A DNA stretch of 64,000 nt from Nocardia higoensis NBRC 100133 (GTDB lineage Bacteria; Actinomycetota; Actinomycetes; Mycobacteriales; Mycobacteriaceae), in the NCBI RefSeq assembly GCF_000308595.1, contig NZ_BAGA01000130.1, positions 1 through 64,000 of the forward strand, given 5' to 3'. The position numbers were made by a program, and so were the translations under genes. This document shows positions 1 through 8,267 of this stretch, piece by piece. How positions within the stretch are numbered: the stretch's first letter is position 1; every line of letters begins with the position of its first letter. The notes beneath the pieces are model-generated. The model saw nothing but the letters and a program-made list of their open reading frames with translations, was not told the origin of the DNA and did no database searches.

Positions 1-4
1 TTCG

Positions 5-898
5 GTGGATCCCACGATGATCGGAATCGGACTTGCGGTAATCGCCGTGGCGGAGGCTGTCGGTCTGCTCGTGCTGGCAATACTGCTGGCCCGCACCCGC
101 ATACAGCTGACCCGCACGGAGAAAGCCCTGGACCGGGCCGAGGCATCGCTGGCCAGAAGTCGCCGCGAACTCGCGGAACTCGAGCGCCGGGTCGATACGC
201 GCAGGCAGCTGGTGAACAGTGGCCGGGAAGCGGTCAAAACCGTCTGGGAGACCGCCAATCTCGTGCGCGAGAAAGGCCTGCGCCGAGTGATGCTCGGCTC
301 GATCGAAGAGCTGGCCGGCTGGGCTCAGGTCGAACGGCCCGACCTGGCGCGGCTGGTGCCCGACGGTCACGTCGCCATCGTGTTCTCCGACATCGAAGGC
401 TCCACCGCCCTCAACGAGCGGATCGGCGACGAGGCCTGGGTCAGGCTCCTCGACCGTCACGAGAAGCTCATCCGTAAACTCGTCGCCGCCCACGGCGGTC
501 ACGTGGTGAAGAACCAGGGCGACGGCTTCATGATCGCCTTCGCCGAGGCCACCCAGGCCGTGCGGTGCAGTCTGGAGATCCAGCGTTCGCTCGGCAAGGT
601 CGTCACCAAGGCCATCGGCCCCGACAACGTCCGGGTGCGCATCGGCATCCACACCGGCAAGTCCGTCCGCCGCGGCGACGATCTGTTCGGCCGGAACGTC
701 GCGATGGCGGCGCGGGTGGCGGGGCAGGCGAGCGGCGGTGAGATCCTCGTCAGCGAGGACGTGCGGGCCGCGGTAGCGGACGAGGCCGACATCGTCGTCG
801 CCCTGGCGCAGGAGGTGGAACTGAAGGGGTTCAACGGAACCCATCGCCTCTACACGGTTCGGACCACCGACGCTCGCCAGTTGCCGGCGAGACGCTGA
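5..898 (+). CDS. Membrane-anchored class III adenylate/guanylate cyclase
   Basis: Probable nucleotide cyclase making cAMP or cGMP at the inner face of the membrane. Residues 5-30 form one hydrophobic helix, residues 33-66 a charged helix with coiled-coil character, and residues 120-290 a class III cyclase domain. The metal-binding aspartates appear as D129 in FSDIEGST and D173 in KNQGDGF, and K169 fits the purine-selecting lysine. In the segment GRNVAMAARV (229-238) the transition-state Asn expected before the conserved Arg237 seems to be Ala233, so activity may be low or altered. The first codon can be GTG at 5 or ATG at 17; the true start could also lie before the window. It ends convergently with the nitroreductase gene. 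Confidence 0.85.
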   Translation: MDPTMIGIGLAVIAVAEAVGLLVLAILLARTRIQLTRTEKALDRAEASLARSRRELAELERRVDTRRQLVNSGREAVKTVWETANLVREKGLRRVMLGSIEELAGWAQVERPDLARLVPDGHVAIVFSDIEGSTALNERIGDEAWVRLLDRHEKLIRKLVAAHGGHVVKNQGDGFMIAFAEATQAVRCSLEIQRSLGKVVTKAIGPDNVRVRIGIHTGKSVRRGDDLFGRNVAMAARVAGQASGGEILVSEDVRAAVADEADIVVALAQEVELKGFNGTHRLYTVRTTDARQLPARR

Positions 899-913
899 TA
901 CGGAGCCCCGCGC

Positions 914-989
914 GGTGGCCGCCTGCCTATCGGCGCGGCCGGGTGAACACGCGCCGAACGCCGCCGATTGTTCGCCGAGGGCGGCCACC
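914..989. terminator. Possible bidirectional terminator between convergent genes
   Basis: A perfect 10-bp inverted repeat, GGTGGCCGCC (914-923) and GGCGGCCACC (980-989), lies between the convergent cyclase and nitroreductase genes. The loop is long (56 nt) and GC-rich, and there is no U-run, so this is only a candidate. Confidence 0.3.
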
Positions 990-1043
990 ATTGCCTGCGG
1001 TGGTGCTACCGCGGATGTCCCGGACGGTGGATGCTCACTCGGC

Positions 1044-1769
1044 TCACCAGCCGTCGCGGTGGATGACCGATTCCGGCTCGTGCCGGGTGACCGGGCCGAA
1101 TCGCCCACGCGGCCATCCGATCGGGATGATCGCGTAGGTGTGCACGCGGCGTGGAATGCCAAGGGCCTTCTTGAATTCCGGCTCCATCATCTGGTGCCAG
1201 GTGGTGAGCGTGGCACCCAGTCCGAGGGCGCGGGCGGTGAGCAACAGGTTCTGCACTGCGGGGTAGATGCTGGCGGCCTCGGCCATCTCCGCACAACGGC
1301 GAAGCAGTCGCATCATGGTCAGGATGCGGCGGGGACCGAGGCCCAGCGCGGCTCTGCCGATGGCGCGGGCCTGGGATCGCAGCCGGGTGAAGAACGGGCC
1401 GGAGTCGTAGCAGGCCACGACAAGGGCGGGGGTCTCGTGGAAGTGGTCGCGCTGGTACCGCAATGCGGCACGCAGCTTTTCGTGCTTTTCGTCGGTGGAG
1501 CCCGGCGGGACCGCTCGCGCGATCCCGGCGAGATAGAAGTCGGCGACGACCCGCCACAGATCCGCGATCGCCGCGATGCGTTCACGGTCGGTGACGACGA
1601 CGAACTCGTAGCCCTGCGCATTGCTGCCGCTCGGCGCCCACGTCGCCGCGCGGACGAGCTGGGTGAGCAGTTCGTCGGGCACCGGCTCGGGCGAGAGTCT
1701 GCGCATGGCGCGCATGGTCGACATGATGTCGAGCAGCGGCGCGTCGAGGCCGAGGGCGGGGCTGTTCAC
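1044..1769 (-). CDS. Nitroreductase family protein
   Basis: A 241-residue protein of the FMN-dependent nitroreductase superfamily, which transfers hydride from NAD(P)H to nitro, quinone or enone substrates. The N-terminal segment STMRAMRRLSPEPVPDELL, the WAPSGSNAQGYEFVVV motif and the C-terminal LGLGATLTTWH followed by IPIGWPRGR are the typical FMN-contact regions. I place the start at GTG 1769 because GGAGGG sits 6 nt upstream; the reading frame continues upstream but that extension is low-complexity. The start is 307 bp from the divergent F420-type reductase. The physiological substrate cannot be read from the sequence. Confidence 0.85.
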   Translation of the reverse strand: MNSPALGLDAPLLDIMSTMRAMRRLSPEPVPDELLTQLVRAATWAPSGSNAQGYEFVVVTDRERIAAIADLWRVVADFYLAGIARAVPPGSTDEKHEKLRAALRYQRDHFHETPALVVACYDSGPFFTRLRSQARAIGRAALGLGPRRILTMMRLLRRCAEMAEAASIYPAVQNLLLTARALGLGATLTTWHQMMEPEFKKALGIPRRVHTYAIIPIGWPRGRFGPVTRHEPESVIHRDGW

Positions 1770-2076
1770 GCGATGCCCTCCGAACAGACGGATTCCGGCG
1801 TGTACGACGACATGGCAGCTCCTCCACGACTGTGCGGCCGGTCGGCAGCTCGCGCGTCCGGCCACTCGATGAGACGTTCGATTGTAAACTCTCTCATCGC
1901 CTCGATTTATCCGCCACGCGACCGACGCCCTGTCCTGGGCCTCGTCTGTCCCGACGACAGGCGCGTGGTCGTGGCACAGGCCCGGTAGTCGTGGCGAAGC
2001 ACGGAGTTCGGGTCCCGCGCGGTGCGCGATCCGTAGGCTGTAGGAAAGCTGACTCTCCTCCGGCGGAAGGAACACG
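1770..2076. promoter_or_regulatory. Divergent intergenic region with an inverted repeat
   Basis: This 307-bp gap separates the nitroreductase (minus) and F420-type reductase (plus) genes and should hold both promoters. It contains a perfect 8-bp inverted repeat, CGATGAGA at 1867-1874 and TCTCATCG at 1892-1899, flanking the most AT-rich stretch (around 1880-1890). This could be an operator for a dimeric repressor shared by the two genes. I see no ORF here. Confidence 0.4.
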
Positions 2077-2556
2077 ATGCGCTGGTACGACAGGTATTTG
2101 CGCTGGATGTATCGCACCGGGCGCCCGAATCTGCTTGCCAGGGTTCAGAATCGGGCTTCGGCGTGGATATTCGCGGCGGGTGTCGCGCCGCGCAGGGTCG
2201 CGACCCTGGGCATCCGTGGACGCAGCAGCGGGCGCATGATCTGGTTCCCGATGGTGCTGGCCCAGCACGACGGAAGCCGGTATGTGGTCTCGATGCTCGG
2301 CAAGAACGCGAACTGGGTACGCAACCTCGACGCAGCCGGCGGCGAGGCGGTACTGCGCGGCGGCAAGCGCGAAGACGTCCGGCTCGTCCTGGTCGCGGTG
2401 GACGAGCGCGCCCCGATCCTGCGGCGTTACCTCGGGGTCGCTCCCGGCGCTCGTCCGCACATTCCGGTGGACCGGAAGGCCCCGATCGCCGACTTCGAGC
2501 GGATTGCCGCCGACTATCCGGTTTTCCGGATCGATCCGGCGCCGGCACGGCCGTGA
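2077..2556 (+). CDS. F420-type (Ddn/DUF385) nitroreductase family protein
   Basis: A 159-residue split-beta-barrel protein of the deazaflavin-dependent nitroreductase family (Ddn-like), which uses reduced F420 to reduce quinones or nitro compounds in actinobacteria. The family pattern is visible: GIRGRSSGR (residues 45-53), then WFPMVL, and GKNANWVRNLDAAGG (75-89), where the family has a Gly-x4-Trp-x2-Asn-Leu cofactor loop. The ATG at 2077 is preceded by GGAAGGA. It is divergent from the nitroreductase at 1044-1769, so the two redox enzymes may be co-regulated. The substrate is unknown. Confidence 0.85.
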   Translation: MRWYDRYLRWMYRTGRPNLLARVQNRASAWIFAAGVAPRRVATLGIRGRSSGRMIWFPMVLAQHDGSRYVVSMLGKNANWVRNLDAAGGEAVLRGGKREDVRLVLVAVDERAPILRRYLGVAPGARPHIPVDRKAPIADFERIAADYPVFRIDPAPARP

Positions 2557-2668
2557 TCCCGGGAGGCCGGGTAGCTCGCCGGCGGTGATGGGCCGAGCCG
2601 CGCCGAATCGCCGGAAATCCGCACGCTCACGTGCCGGGTCGAGACAGCCGTCGGTGAACAGGGGCCTC

Positions 2669-3285
2669 TCATAGACCCGGTCGGAGGTACATCCGGACCC
2701 GTGGATCCTCGGCGGCGGACAATTCCGCCATCGAGCCCGCGGCGAGGATGCGTCCTCGGCACCGGAGTCGGCACACTCCCGCAGGGTCTGCCACACGGCG
2801 TAGGCCGTGCCCTGGTCCAGGGATGCCGTCGGTCCGTCGGCGACGAGGACGTCGGGGGCGGTCAGCAGAGCGGCCGCCAGGGCGGCACGCTGGACCTGAC
2901 CCGCCGAGTTGTGGCGCGGAAGCAGGTGCATGGCCTCGGTCGGGTAATACGCTGCGGCGCAGGCCTCTTCGACGGTGCGTGCGGCATGCCGGCGCTCCAG
3001 TTGCCGGAGTTGTGCTTCGACGGTCCGGTCGGGGGTGAACGCGGCGACGCCGTCCTGGGGGACGTAGCCGACGGTGCCGTCGATCAGGACTTCACCGGTG
3101 GTGCGGGCAGATTCCGGCAGATGGCCGGTGAGGGCGTAGGCGATCATCGTCTTGCCGTCACCGGGGCCGCCGAGAAGGGCGGTGATCTGTCCGGCCGGCA
3201 CGCTCAGGTTCACCCCCTCCAGGACTGTCCCGCTCCAGCGGGGCGTGTCGATCTCGACGTAGAGGGAGCGCAGTTCGGCTGTCAC
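2669..3285 (-). pseudogene. Decayed ABC transporter ATP-binding protein
   Basis: From GTG 3285 a reading frame encodes about 176 residues of an ABC ATPase: Walker A GGPGDGKT (39-46), a Q-loop-like GYVPQDG (73-79), an altered signature NSAGQVQ (126-132) and Walker B DVLVADGPT (145-153). The catalytic Glu after the Walker B Asp is Gly151. After LRECADSGA the frame loses similarity. The expected C-terminal tail (GRILAAGSMAEL, then VRMYLRPGL and stop) reappears in another frame from about 2758 to 2669. About 35-40 codons, including the switch-His region, appear deleted, with a frame change at the junction near 2760. It follows the permease gene by 74 bp and was probably once part of the same operon. 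A sequencing error could explain a frameshift but not the missing H-loop or the Gly151 substitution. Confidence 0.7.
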
Positions 3286-3359
3286 GGTCCCAGTGTCGTC
3301 GAGCGACCGAACTCCCGCTGCCGTGCGCTCCACAGCAGCGGGTAGTCGTCACCTCGTCG

Positions 3360-4958
3360 CTAGGGAGTGGCGTCCTCCGGTTCGGTCTTCTCCTCAGGTT
3401 CCAGGGGCGGTGTCTTGGCGCTCGGCAACAGCGAGTAGCCCAGGCAGACCACGCCGAAGAACAGATACCCCAACGCGACCTGCGGCGCTGCCGCCCAATC
3501 GACTTCGGCCGCGTGGATGAGCCCGATCCAGCTGAGTACCGCACCGACAGCGGAGGCGATCGCCGCCGCGACGAACCGTTTGTCCAGGACGAACGTGACG
3601 ATCGCGCCGAGAACCAAGCCGGCGAGGACCGCGCCCGATCCCAGCGTCTTCAGTCCGTCGTAGACCACACCCGCCTGCCCGAGCGCCTCCGCACCGACCT
3701 TCTCCGCCGAGGTTCCCGCCGCGCTCAGCGCATTGTCGATCAGTCCGACCGCCCATTCGGCGAGATTCGGCAACAGCGCCGCGACCACCGCGACCGCGTG
3801 CAGCCGCGGCACCGCCTGGAAGGCCTGGGCTCCGATCAGCAGGCCGATGTACAGCAGGATGGGCACGATGGCCGGAATCGGGAGGATGGTGGCGAGCAGC
3901 CCGAAAAGGCCCAGCAGGCACATCAGTCCGATGACCGCGCCGCTGGCGAGCGAGTAACCGGTGCGGCCGCCCGCGTCCTTCCAGCCGGGGTGACCGATGT
4001 AGACGGCGGGCGGGAAGGGCGAGCCGAAGCCGGAGCCGATCACGGCGCCGAGGCCGTCGGCGAGCAGGACACTGCGCAGGTTGTAGTTGTCACCGGCGGC
4101 CGCCGCGCTCTCCACATTGCTCATCGCTTCGGTGAAGTTGTAGACGCCGAGCGGGATCGCGGTCGCCAGCAGCGGCGCCAGATTGCTCAGACCGTCGAAC
4201 AGCAGATCGAGGCGCAGATCCGGCAGGCCGACGGCGATATCGCGCGCGGCTTCGGCGACATCAGGGGCCGACATGTAGCCGCCGATCCAGCCGATGGCCG
4301 TGCCGACGAGCAGGGCGACGAGCCCGACCGGGATATTGCCCGGCAGCTTGGCATCGGTGAAGAAGCCGATCAGGATGATCGCCAGAACCGGAAGCCCGAT
4401 CCACGCCGCCTCCCACATCTGGGCGGCGGGCCGCATCGCGATGAAGGTGATGGAGATGCCCGCCAGAGTGCCGAGCATCGCGGCGCGCGGGGTGATCCTG
4501 CGGATGAACGGGCCGACGAACGCGCCGATCATCACGATCACGCCGATCATGAACGCCCAGGCCAGGCCGGCCGACCAGGCCTGGAGCGCGTCGCCGGTCT
4601 TCAGGTAGATCGGCAGCATGACCACGAAGACGACGATGAACATGTGCGGGACGCTCGGCCCGTACGGCAGGGCCGTGACGGTGTCGCGGTTCTCGCGCCG
4701 GGCCAGCCTGCGCGCCAGCAGCATGTAATAGAGGTTGCCGAGCACGAGGGCCAGGCCGAGCGCGGGCAGCACCGTGCCGAGGACATCGCCGCTGGGGATG
4801 TGCACCACGGCGATGGACAGCGTGGTGAGGGTCAGAACGTTGACGAGGATATTGAACGAGAGCCCGAAGAAGGCATTCGTGTCCCCTCGGGTCCACCAAG
4901 GCAGGGACAGTCGGGCAAGAGGTTGGGATTCGTCGGGGAGTTTCGTATCGACGGACAT
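3360..4958 (-). CDS. NCS2-like (xanthine/uracil-type) membrane permease
   Basis: A 532-residue polytopic membrane protein with about 12-14 hydrophobic segments, resembling proteins annotated as xanthine/uracil/vitamin C-type permeases of the NCS2/AzgA superfamily. The central loop NVESAAAAGDNYNL followed by GSGFGSPFPPAVYIGHPGW is characteristic of a subgroup whose substrates are mostly untested. It starts at ATG 4958, 33 bp after the cysteine hydrolase stop, and is the fourth gene of the gntR-amidase-cysteine hydrolase-permease unit. The context suggests uptake of the amide hydrolysed by the two enzymes (biuret, allophanate-yielding or purine-derived compounds). That substrate is inference. 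Confidence 0.75.
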   Translation of the reverse strand: MSVDTKLPDESQPLARLSLPWWTRGDTNAFFGLSFNILVNVLTLTTLSIAVVHIPSGDVLGTVLPALGLALVLGNLYYMLLARRLARRENRDTVTALPYGPSVPHMFIVVFVVMLPIYLKTGDALQAWSAGLAWAFMIGVIVMIGAFVGPFIRRITPRAAMLGTLAGISITFIAMRPAAQMWEAAWIGLPVLAIILIGFFTDAKLPGNIPVGLVALLVGTAIGWIGGYMSAPDVAEAARDIAVGLPDLRLDLLFDGLSNLAPLLATAIPLGVYNFTEAMSNVESAAAAGDNYNLRSVLLADGLGAVIGSGFGSPFPPAVYIGHPGWKDAGGRTGYSLASGAVIGLMCLLGLFGLLATILPIPAIVPILLYIGLLIGAQAFQAVPRLHAVAVVAALLPNLAEWAVGLIDNALSAAGTSAEKVGAEALGQAGVVYDGLKTLGSGAVLAGLVLGAIVTFVLDKRFVAAAIASAVGAVLSWIGLIHAAEVDWAAAPQVALGYLFFGVVCLGYSLLPSAKTPPLEPEEKTEPEDATP

Positions 4959-4991
4959 CGGCTTTTCCTTGTGCGCTGGTGTTCGCTGGGC

Positions 4992-5690
4992 TTATGCGGG
5001 GGTGTTGGCGGTGGTCGACGAGGCGAGGGCGCCGATGACGGCCGCCGAGTCGGCGACCCATCCGAAGATGCCGCCCTGGGCGGCGATCATGTCCAGTCCG
5101 ACGCGCTGGAACTCCGGGAAATACGAACCGACGCAATCGGAGACGACCAGGCATTCGTAGCCGCGGTCGTTGGCCTCACGCACCGTCGTGTGCACGCATA
5201 CTTCGGTGGTTACGCCGGTGACGAGCAGCGACTCGATGGAATTCCGGTTCAGGACCGCTTGCAGCTCGGTGGCGTAGAAGGCGCCCTTCCCCGGTTTGTC
5301 GATGACGACTTCGTCGGGCAGCGGGGCCAGTTCGTCGACGATGTCGTGGCCGTACTCGCCGCGCACCAGGATGCGTCCGAACCTGCCCGGGTCTCCGATG
5401 CGCTGGGAGGGATTGCCACGGTGGAGTTTCGCGGGCGGACAGTCGGAGAGGTCGGGTAGGTGACCTTCGCGGGTGTGGATCACCGGGAGGCCCGCTGCTC
5501 GTGCGGCGGACATCAAGCTCGCCAGCGGGTCGATCACCGTGCGCAGCAGCGCGACATCGTTGCCGAGACTCTCGCCGAATCCGCCGGGAAGCAGGAAGTC
5601 ACGTTGCATATCGATCACCAGCAGGGCGGTTGTGCTCGGATCGAAAACGTAGGGCGTCGGTGCCGCCGAAATATGCTGGGGTGCGGTCAT
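4992..5690 (-). CDS. Isochorismatase-like cysteine hydrolase, probable biuret hydrolase
   Basis: A 232-residue member of the isochorismatase-like cysteine hydrolase family. The catalytic triad is visible: D27 in VIDMQRDF, K132 in VIDKPGKGAFYATEL and C165 in GVTTEVCVHTT. The spacing Asp-Lys-Cys (105 and 33 residues) is what I recall for biuret hydrolase (BiuH), which converts biuret to allophanate and ammonia. The upstream gene encodes an allophanate-hydrolase-like amidase, the next step of that pathway, and the two overlap by 4 bp (ATGA at 5690-5687), so they are translationally coupled. Alternatives are ureidoacrylate- or other carbamoyl-amide hydrolases of the same fold. The fold is certain; the biuret substrate is a context-based inference. 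Confidence 0.72.
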   Translation of the reverse strand: MTAPQHISAAPTPYVFDPSTTALLVIDMQRDFLLPGGFGESLGNDVALLRTVIDPLASLMSAARAAGLPVIHTREGHLPDLSDCPPAKLHRGNPSQRIGDPGRFGRILVRGEYGHDIVDELAPLPDEVVIDKPGKGAFYATELQAVLNRNSIESLLVTGVTTEVCVHTTVREANDRGYECLVVSDCVGSYFPEFQRVGLDMIAAQGGIFGWVADSAAVIGALASSTTANTPA

Positions 5691-7075
5691 CTTCGTACTT
5701 TCTGTGTGAGCCGGACATCCATCGGCGCCTCGACCGGGCGCGGTTCGTCGAGAATTCGGGCGGCCACCGCGAGGACGGTGTCGTCGGACAGGGCAGGTCC
5801 GAAGACCATCGCCGAGACCGGGCGGCCGTCGGCAGCGGTGCCCATCGGCACGGCGACCGCCGTGAGGTCGAGCAGATTGCCGAAGTGGGTGTAGTGGCCG
5901 AGCACGGTGTTGGTGCGGATGGGATCGGCCTGCACCTGATCGACGGTGAACGTGGTGCCGATGGTGGGCACGACGATGACGTCGACGTCGGCCCACATCC
6001 GGCCGACCACGGCCCGCAACTCCTGGAGCCGCTGCTGCGCGCGGAAGACGTCCACCGCATCGAACCGATAGCCGCCGGACAAGATCTCGCCGATCACCGG
6101 GAGGATCGAGGCGGGCTTCTCGGCGAGGAAGTCGCCGAACTCCACCAAGCGTTCGGCAACCCATGGGCCCTGGTAGAGCAATTCACCCGCGTCGAGGAAG
6201 GGCCGCAGTGTCGTTGTCGTGCAGTCGAATCCGCCCTTGCCGAGGCGGTCACGGATGCCGAGGTGAGCGAGCCGGAAGACCTCGTCACCGAAGAATTCCA
6301 GTTCCGATTCCGGCGGCAGGCCCATTCGGATGCGTTCGCCGCGGTAACGCGGTCCGCGTGCGCGGCTCCACGGGTCGTCCGGATCCGGTGCGGCGATGAC
6401 GTCGAAGACCCGGTCCAGGTCTTCTATCCGCGTAGCCATCAGAGTCAGGCAGTCCAGCGACTTGCAGGCAGGGACCAGCCCTACTGTGCTGATCAGTCCC
6501 CGCGAGGGCTTCCAGCCGACGATGCCGTTGAGCGCGGCGGGAACCCGGCCGGACCCCGCCGTGTCGGTGGCGACGCAGAAGGGCACCTGCCCGAGCGCGA
6601 CCGCAAGCGCGGACCCCGAACTCGAGCCACCGGAGATCATCCCTCCGCCGAAGACACTGCGGGGAATCGGGTACGGCGTCCTGGTGCCGTTCAGCCCCGT
6701 CGCGAACTGGTCGAGGTTGGTCTTGCCGACGAACAGTGCGCCCGCGTCGAGCAGGCGCTGCACAGCGGGAGCTGTTTCGGTGGCGATATAGGCGAAGTCG
6801 GGACACGCGAGCGTCGTCGGCCAACCCGCGACGTCGATACTGTCCTTCACCCCGAACGGAACGCCGTAGAGCGGCAGCGTGCGCGCCCCCGGCCTGCGTT
6901 CGATCTCGGCCGCCGCGGCCAGCAGTTGTTCGCGGGGCACCGGTGTGATCCAGGTGCCGTCGTCACCGCGCGCCGCGATGGCATCCGCGACGCGCGCCGC
7001 TGTGTAGGTAGGTGTGCCACTGCCACTTTCGTGCGAAGCGAGGATCTCCGACACGGTTGGTCCGGGATTCAGCAT
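5687..7075 (-). CDS. Amidase-signature enzyme, allophanate hydrolase-like (AtzF/DUR1,2 amidase domain)
   Basis: A 462-residue amidase-signature hydrolase. The Ser-cisSer-Lys triad is visible: K77 in GVKDSIDVAG, the cis-Ser in GGSSSGSA (149-156) and the nucleophile S175 in TDTAGSGRVPAALNG. The last segment, with Gly-Ser-Gly-Arg-Val-Pro-Ala, is typical of allophanate hydrolases, which split allophanate to CO2 and ammonia. At 462 residues it matches the amidase domain only; AtzF proteins near 600 residues carry an extra C-terminal domain that is absent here. The gene follows gntR by 121 bp and overlaps the cysteine hydrolase by 4 bp. A general amidase or Glu-tRNA amidotransferase A subunit is less likely because of the signature and context. 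Confidence 0.78.
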   Translation of the reverse strand: MLNPGPTVSEILASHESGSGTPTYTAARVADAIAARGDDGTWITPVPREQLLAAAAEIERRPGARTLPLYGVPFGVKDSIDVAGWPTTLACPDFAYIATETAPAVQRLLDAGALFVGKTNLDQFATGLNGTRTPYPIPRSVFGGGMISGGSSSGSALAVALGQVPFCVATDTAGSGRVPAALNGIVGWKPSRGLISTVGLVPACKSLDCLTLMATRIEDLDRVFDVIAAPDPDDPWSRARGPRYRGERIRMGLPPESELEFFGDEVFRLAHLGIRDRLGKGGFDCTTTTLRPFLDAGELLYQGPWVAERLVEFGDFLAEKPASILPVIGEILSGGYRFDAVDVFRAQQRLQELRAVVGRMWADVDVIVVPTIGTTFTVDQVQADPIRTNTVLGHYTHFGNLLDLTAVAVPMGTAADGRPVSAMVFGPALSDDTVLAVAARILDEPRPVEAPMDVRLTQKVRR

Positions 7076-7196
7076 TTGTCGATTGTCGACAGAATGTGTG
7101 AAGCCGACGGTCTCCGCTTGTATCGGCTGTGTTAGCAGAAATCGAGAGGCGTACCACCCCGCAGGAGGGCGCAGTCGGCCCCCCGACGGCGGTCTG

Positions 7197-7865
7197 TCAG
7201 CAGATGTCCAGGTTCAGGTACGTCAGTTCGCCGTGGCGCTGCAATGCGGCGCAGGCGATTTCGGGATCGTTGGACTCCAGCGACTCGAGCAGTTCGAGGT
7301 GGCGCCGGATGCCGTTGCGGCGGGACGCGGTACGGGCTTCCTCGCGCAGGTTGCGTGCCATCGGCAGTTGCAGCTTCAGCAGAATCGGCGCGTAGGCCAG
7401 ATTCAGTTGATGGTTGCCCGCGAGGGCGACGACCTCGAGATGGAAGCGGCGGTGCGCGTTGTCGCGTTCGAGAGGGTCGTCCTCGGCATCGGCGGCGCGC
7501 ATCTCGTCGAGCGCCATCCGGACCGGGGCGAACGGGTCGCCATCGGACGGCAGCGGCAGCGCGCTCTCGATGGCGTGACGTTCCAGGACCCTGCGGAGCT
7601 CGAACAGTTGCAGGATGTCGGTGGCCGACCACACGAGCACCCGGAATCCACGGCGCGGCAGATGTTCTACGAGACCCTCCTGCGCGAGCAGCCGCAGCGC
7701 CTCACGCACCGGCGCCCGGCTGACGCCGAGCCGCGCGCACAGCGTCTCCTCGACGATCCGCTCCCCCGGTTCGAGCGCTCCGCTCAGCACCTCGGACCGC
7801 ACCTGCCTGGTCACCATCTCGACCAGACTCGGCGGCAGGACGGTCACGTTCGCCCGCGAGGTCAT
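7197..7865 (-). CDS. GntR/FadR-family transcriptional regulator
   Basis: A 222-residue GntR-type regulator. An N-terminal winged helix spans about residues 10-80 (SLVEMVTRQVRSEVLSGAL, then LGVSRAPVREALRLLAQEG, the recognition helix), followed by an all-helical FCD effector domain with the metal/ligand histidines in NAHRRFHLEVV and RRHLELLESL. I take ATG 7865 as the start because the DNA-binding domain begins a few residues later; an upstream in-frame start at 7916 adds only unsupported residues. It is the first gene of the amide-hydrolysis operon and probably controls it in response to the substrate or a breakdown product. Confidence 0.88.
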   Translation of the reverse strand: MTSRANVTVLPPSLVEMVTRQVRSEVLSGALEPGERIVEETLCARLGVSRAPVREALRLLAQEGLVEHLPRRGFRVLVWSATDILQLFELRRVLERHAIESALPLPSDGDPFAPVRMALDEMRAADAEDDPLERDNAHRRFHLEVVALAGNHQLNLAYAPILLKLQLPMARNLREEARTASRRNGIRRHLELLESLESNDPEIACAALQRHGELTYLNLDIC

Positions 7866-7928
7866 GAGTCGAGTGTACGAACTCCGCTGGGCGGCGATGC
7901 CCGAGACCATCCACACGGAAGCAACGGG

Positions 7929-8200
7929 TCAGCTCCTCTGGCCGGCATCGCCGCATGCGCCGCAGTCATCGCTCGTACCGGCATCGGCAGCGTGACCGCG
8001 CACGACCGGTGAGGTGGCGCAGCAGGCCGGGTCCACGGAGCGCACCGGCCCGAGCAGGTCCTCGAGCGCCCGCCCGATCCTGGCATCGGCCAGTTCGTAG
8101 CGGGTGCGCCGACTTCCGGCACCGTGACGACCAGCCCACACCCGCGCTGACAGGCCAGGTGGTCGGACAGGATCTGACGCGAGACGCCGATGCGGCGCCG
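7929..8200 (-). pseudogene. Remnant of a CmtR/ArsR-type metal-responsive repressor
   Basis: Two minus-strand frames together read as the C-terminal two thirds of a CmtR-like ArsR repressor. One frame gives IGVSRQILSDHLACQRGCGL then VVTVPE (about 8191-8114). The other continues GRRTRYELADARIGRALEDL and VDPACC from about 8111. The shift lies near 8110-8114. The two cysteines of LACQRGCG, four apart, match the Cd/Pb ligand pair of CmtR proteins. About the first 40 residues of the family are missing and there is no plausible start, so this is a truncated and frameshifted relic. No metal-resistance partner gene is nearby. Confidence 0.65.
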
Positions 8201-8267
8201 GCAAGGCCTCGATGCCGTCACTGGACAAATTTCTCTGTATTCGGAAAGGGATGAGCCCGCCGCGCGA

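Noticed and set aside
3513..5459. Plus-strand open frame of 648 codons over the permease
   Set aside because: Antisense shadow rich in Asp, Arg and Gln; the minus strand encodes a clear membrane permease and hydrolase.
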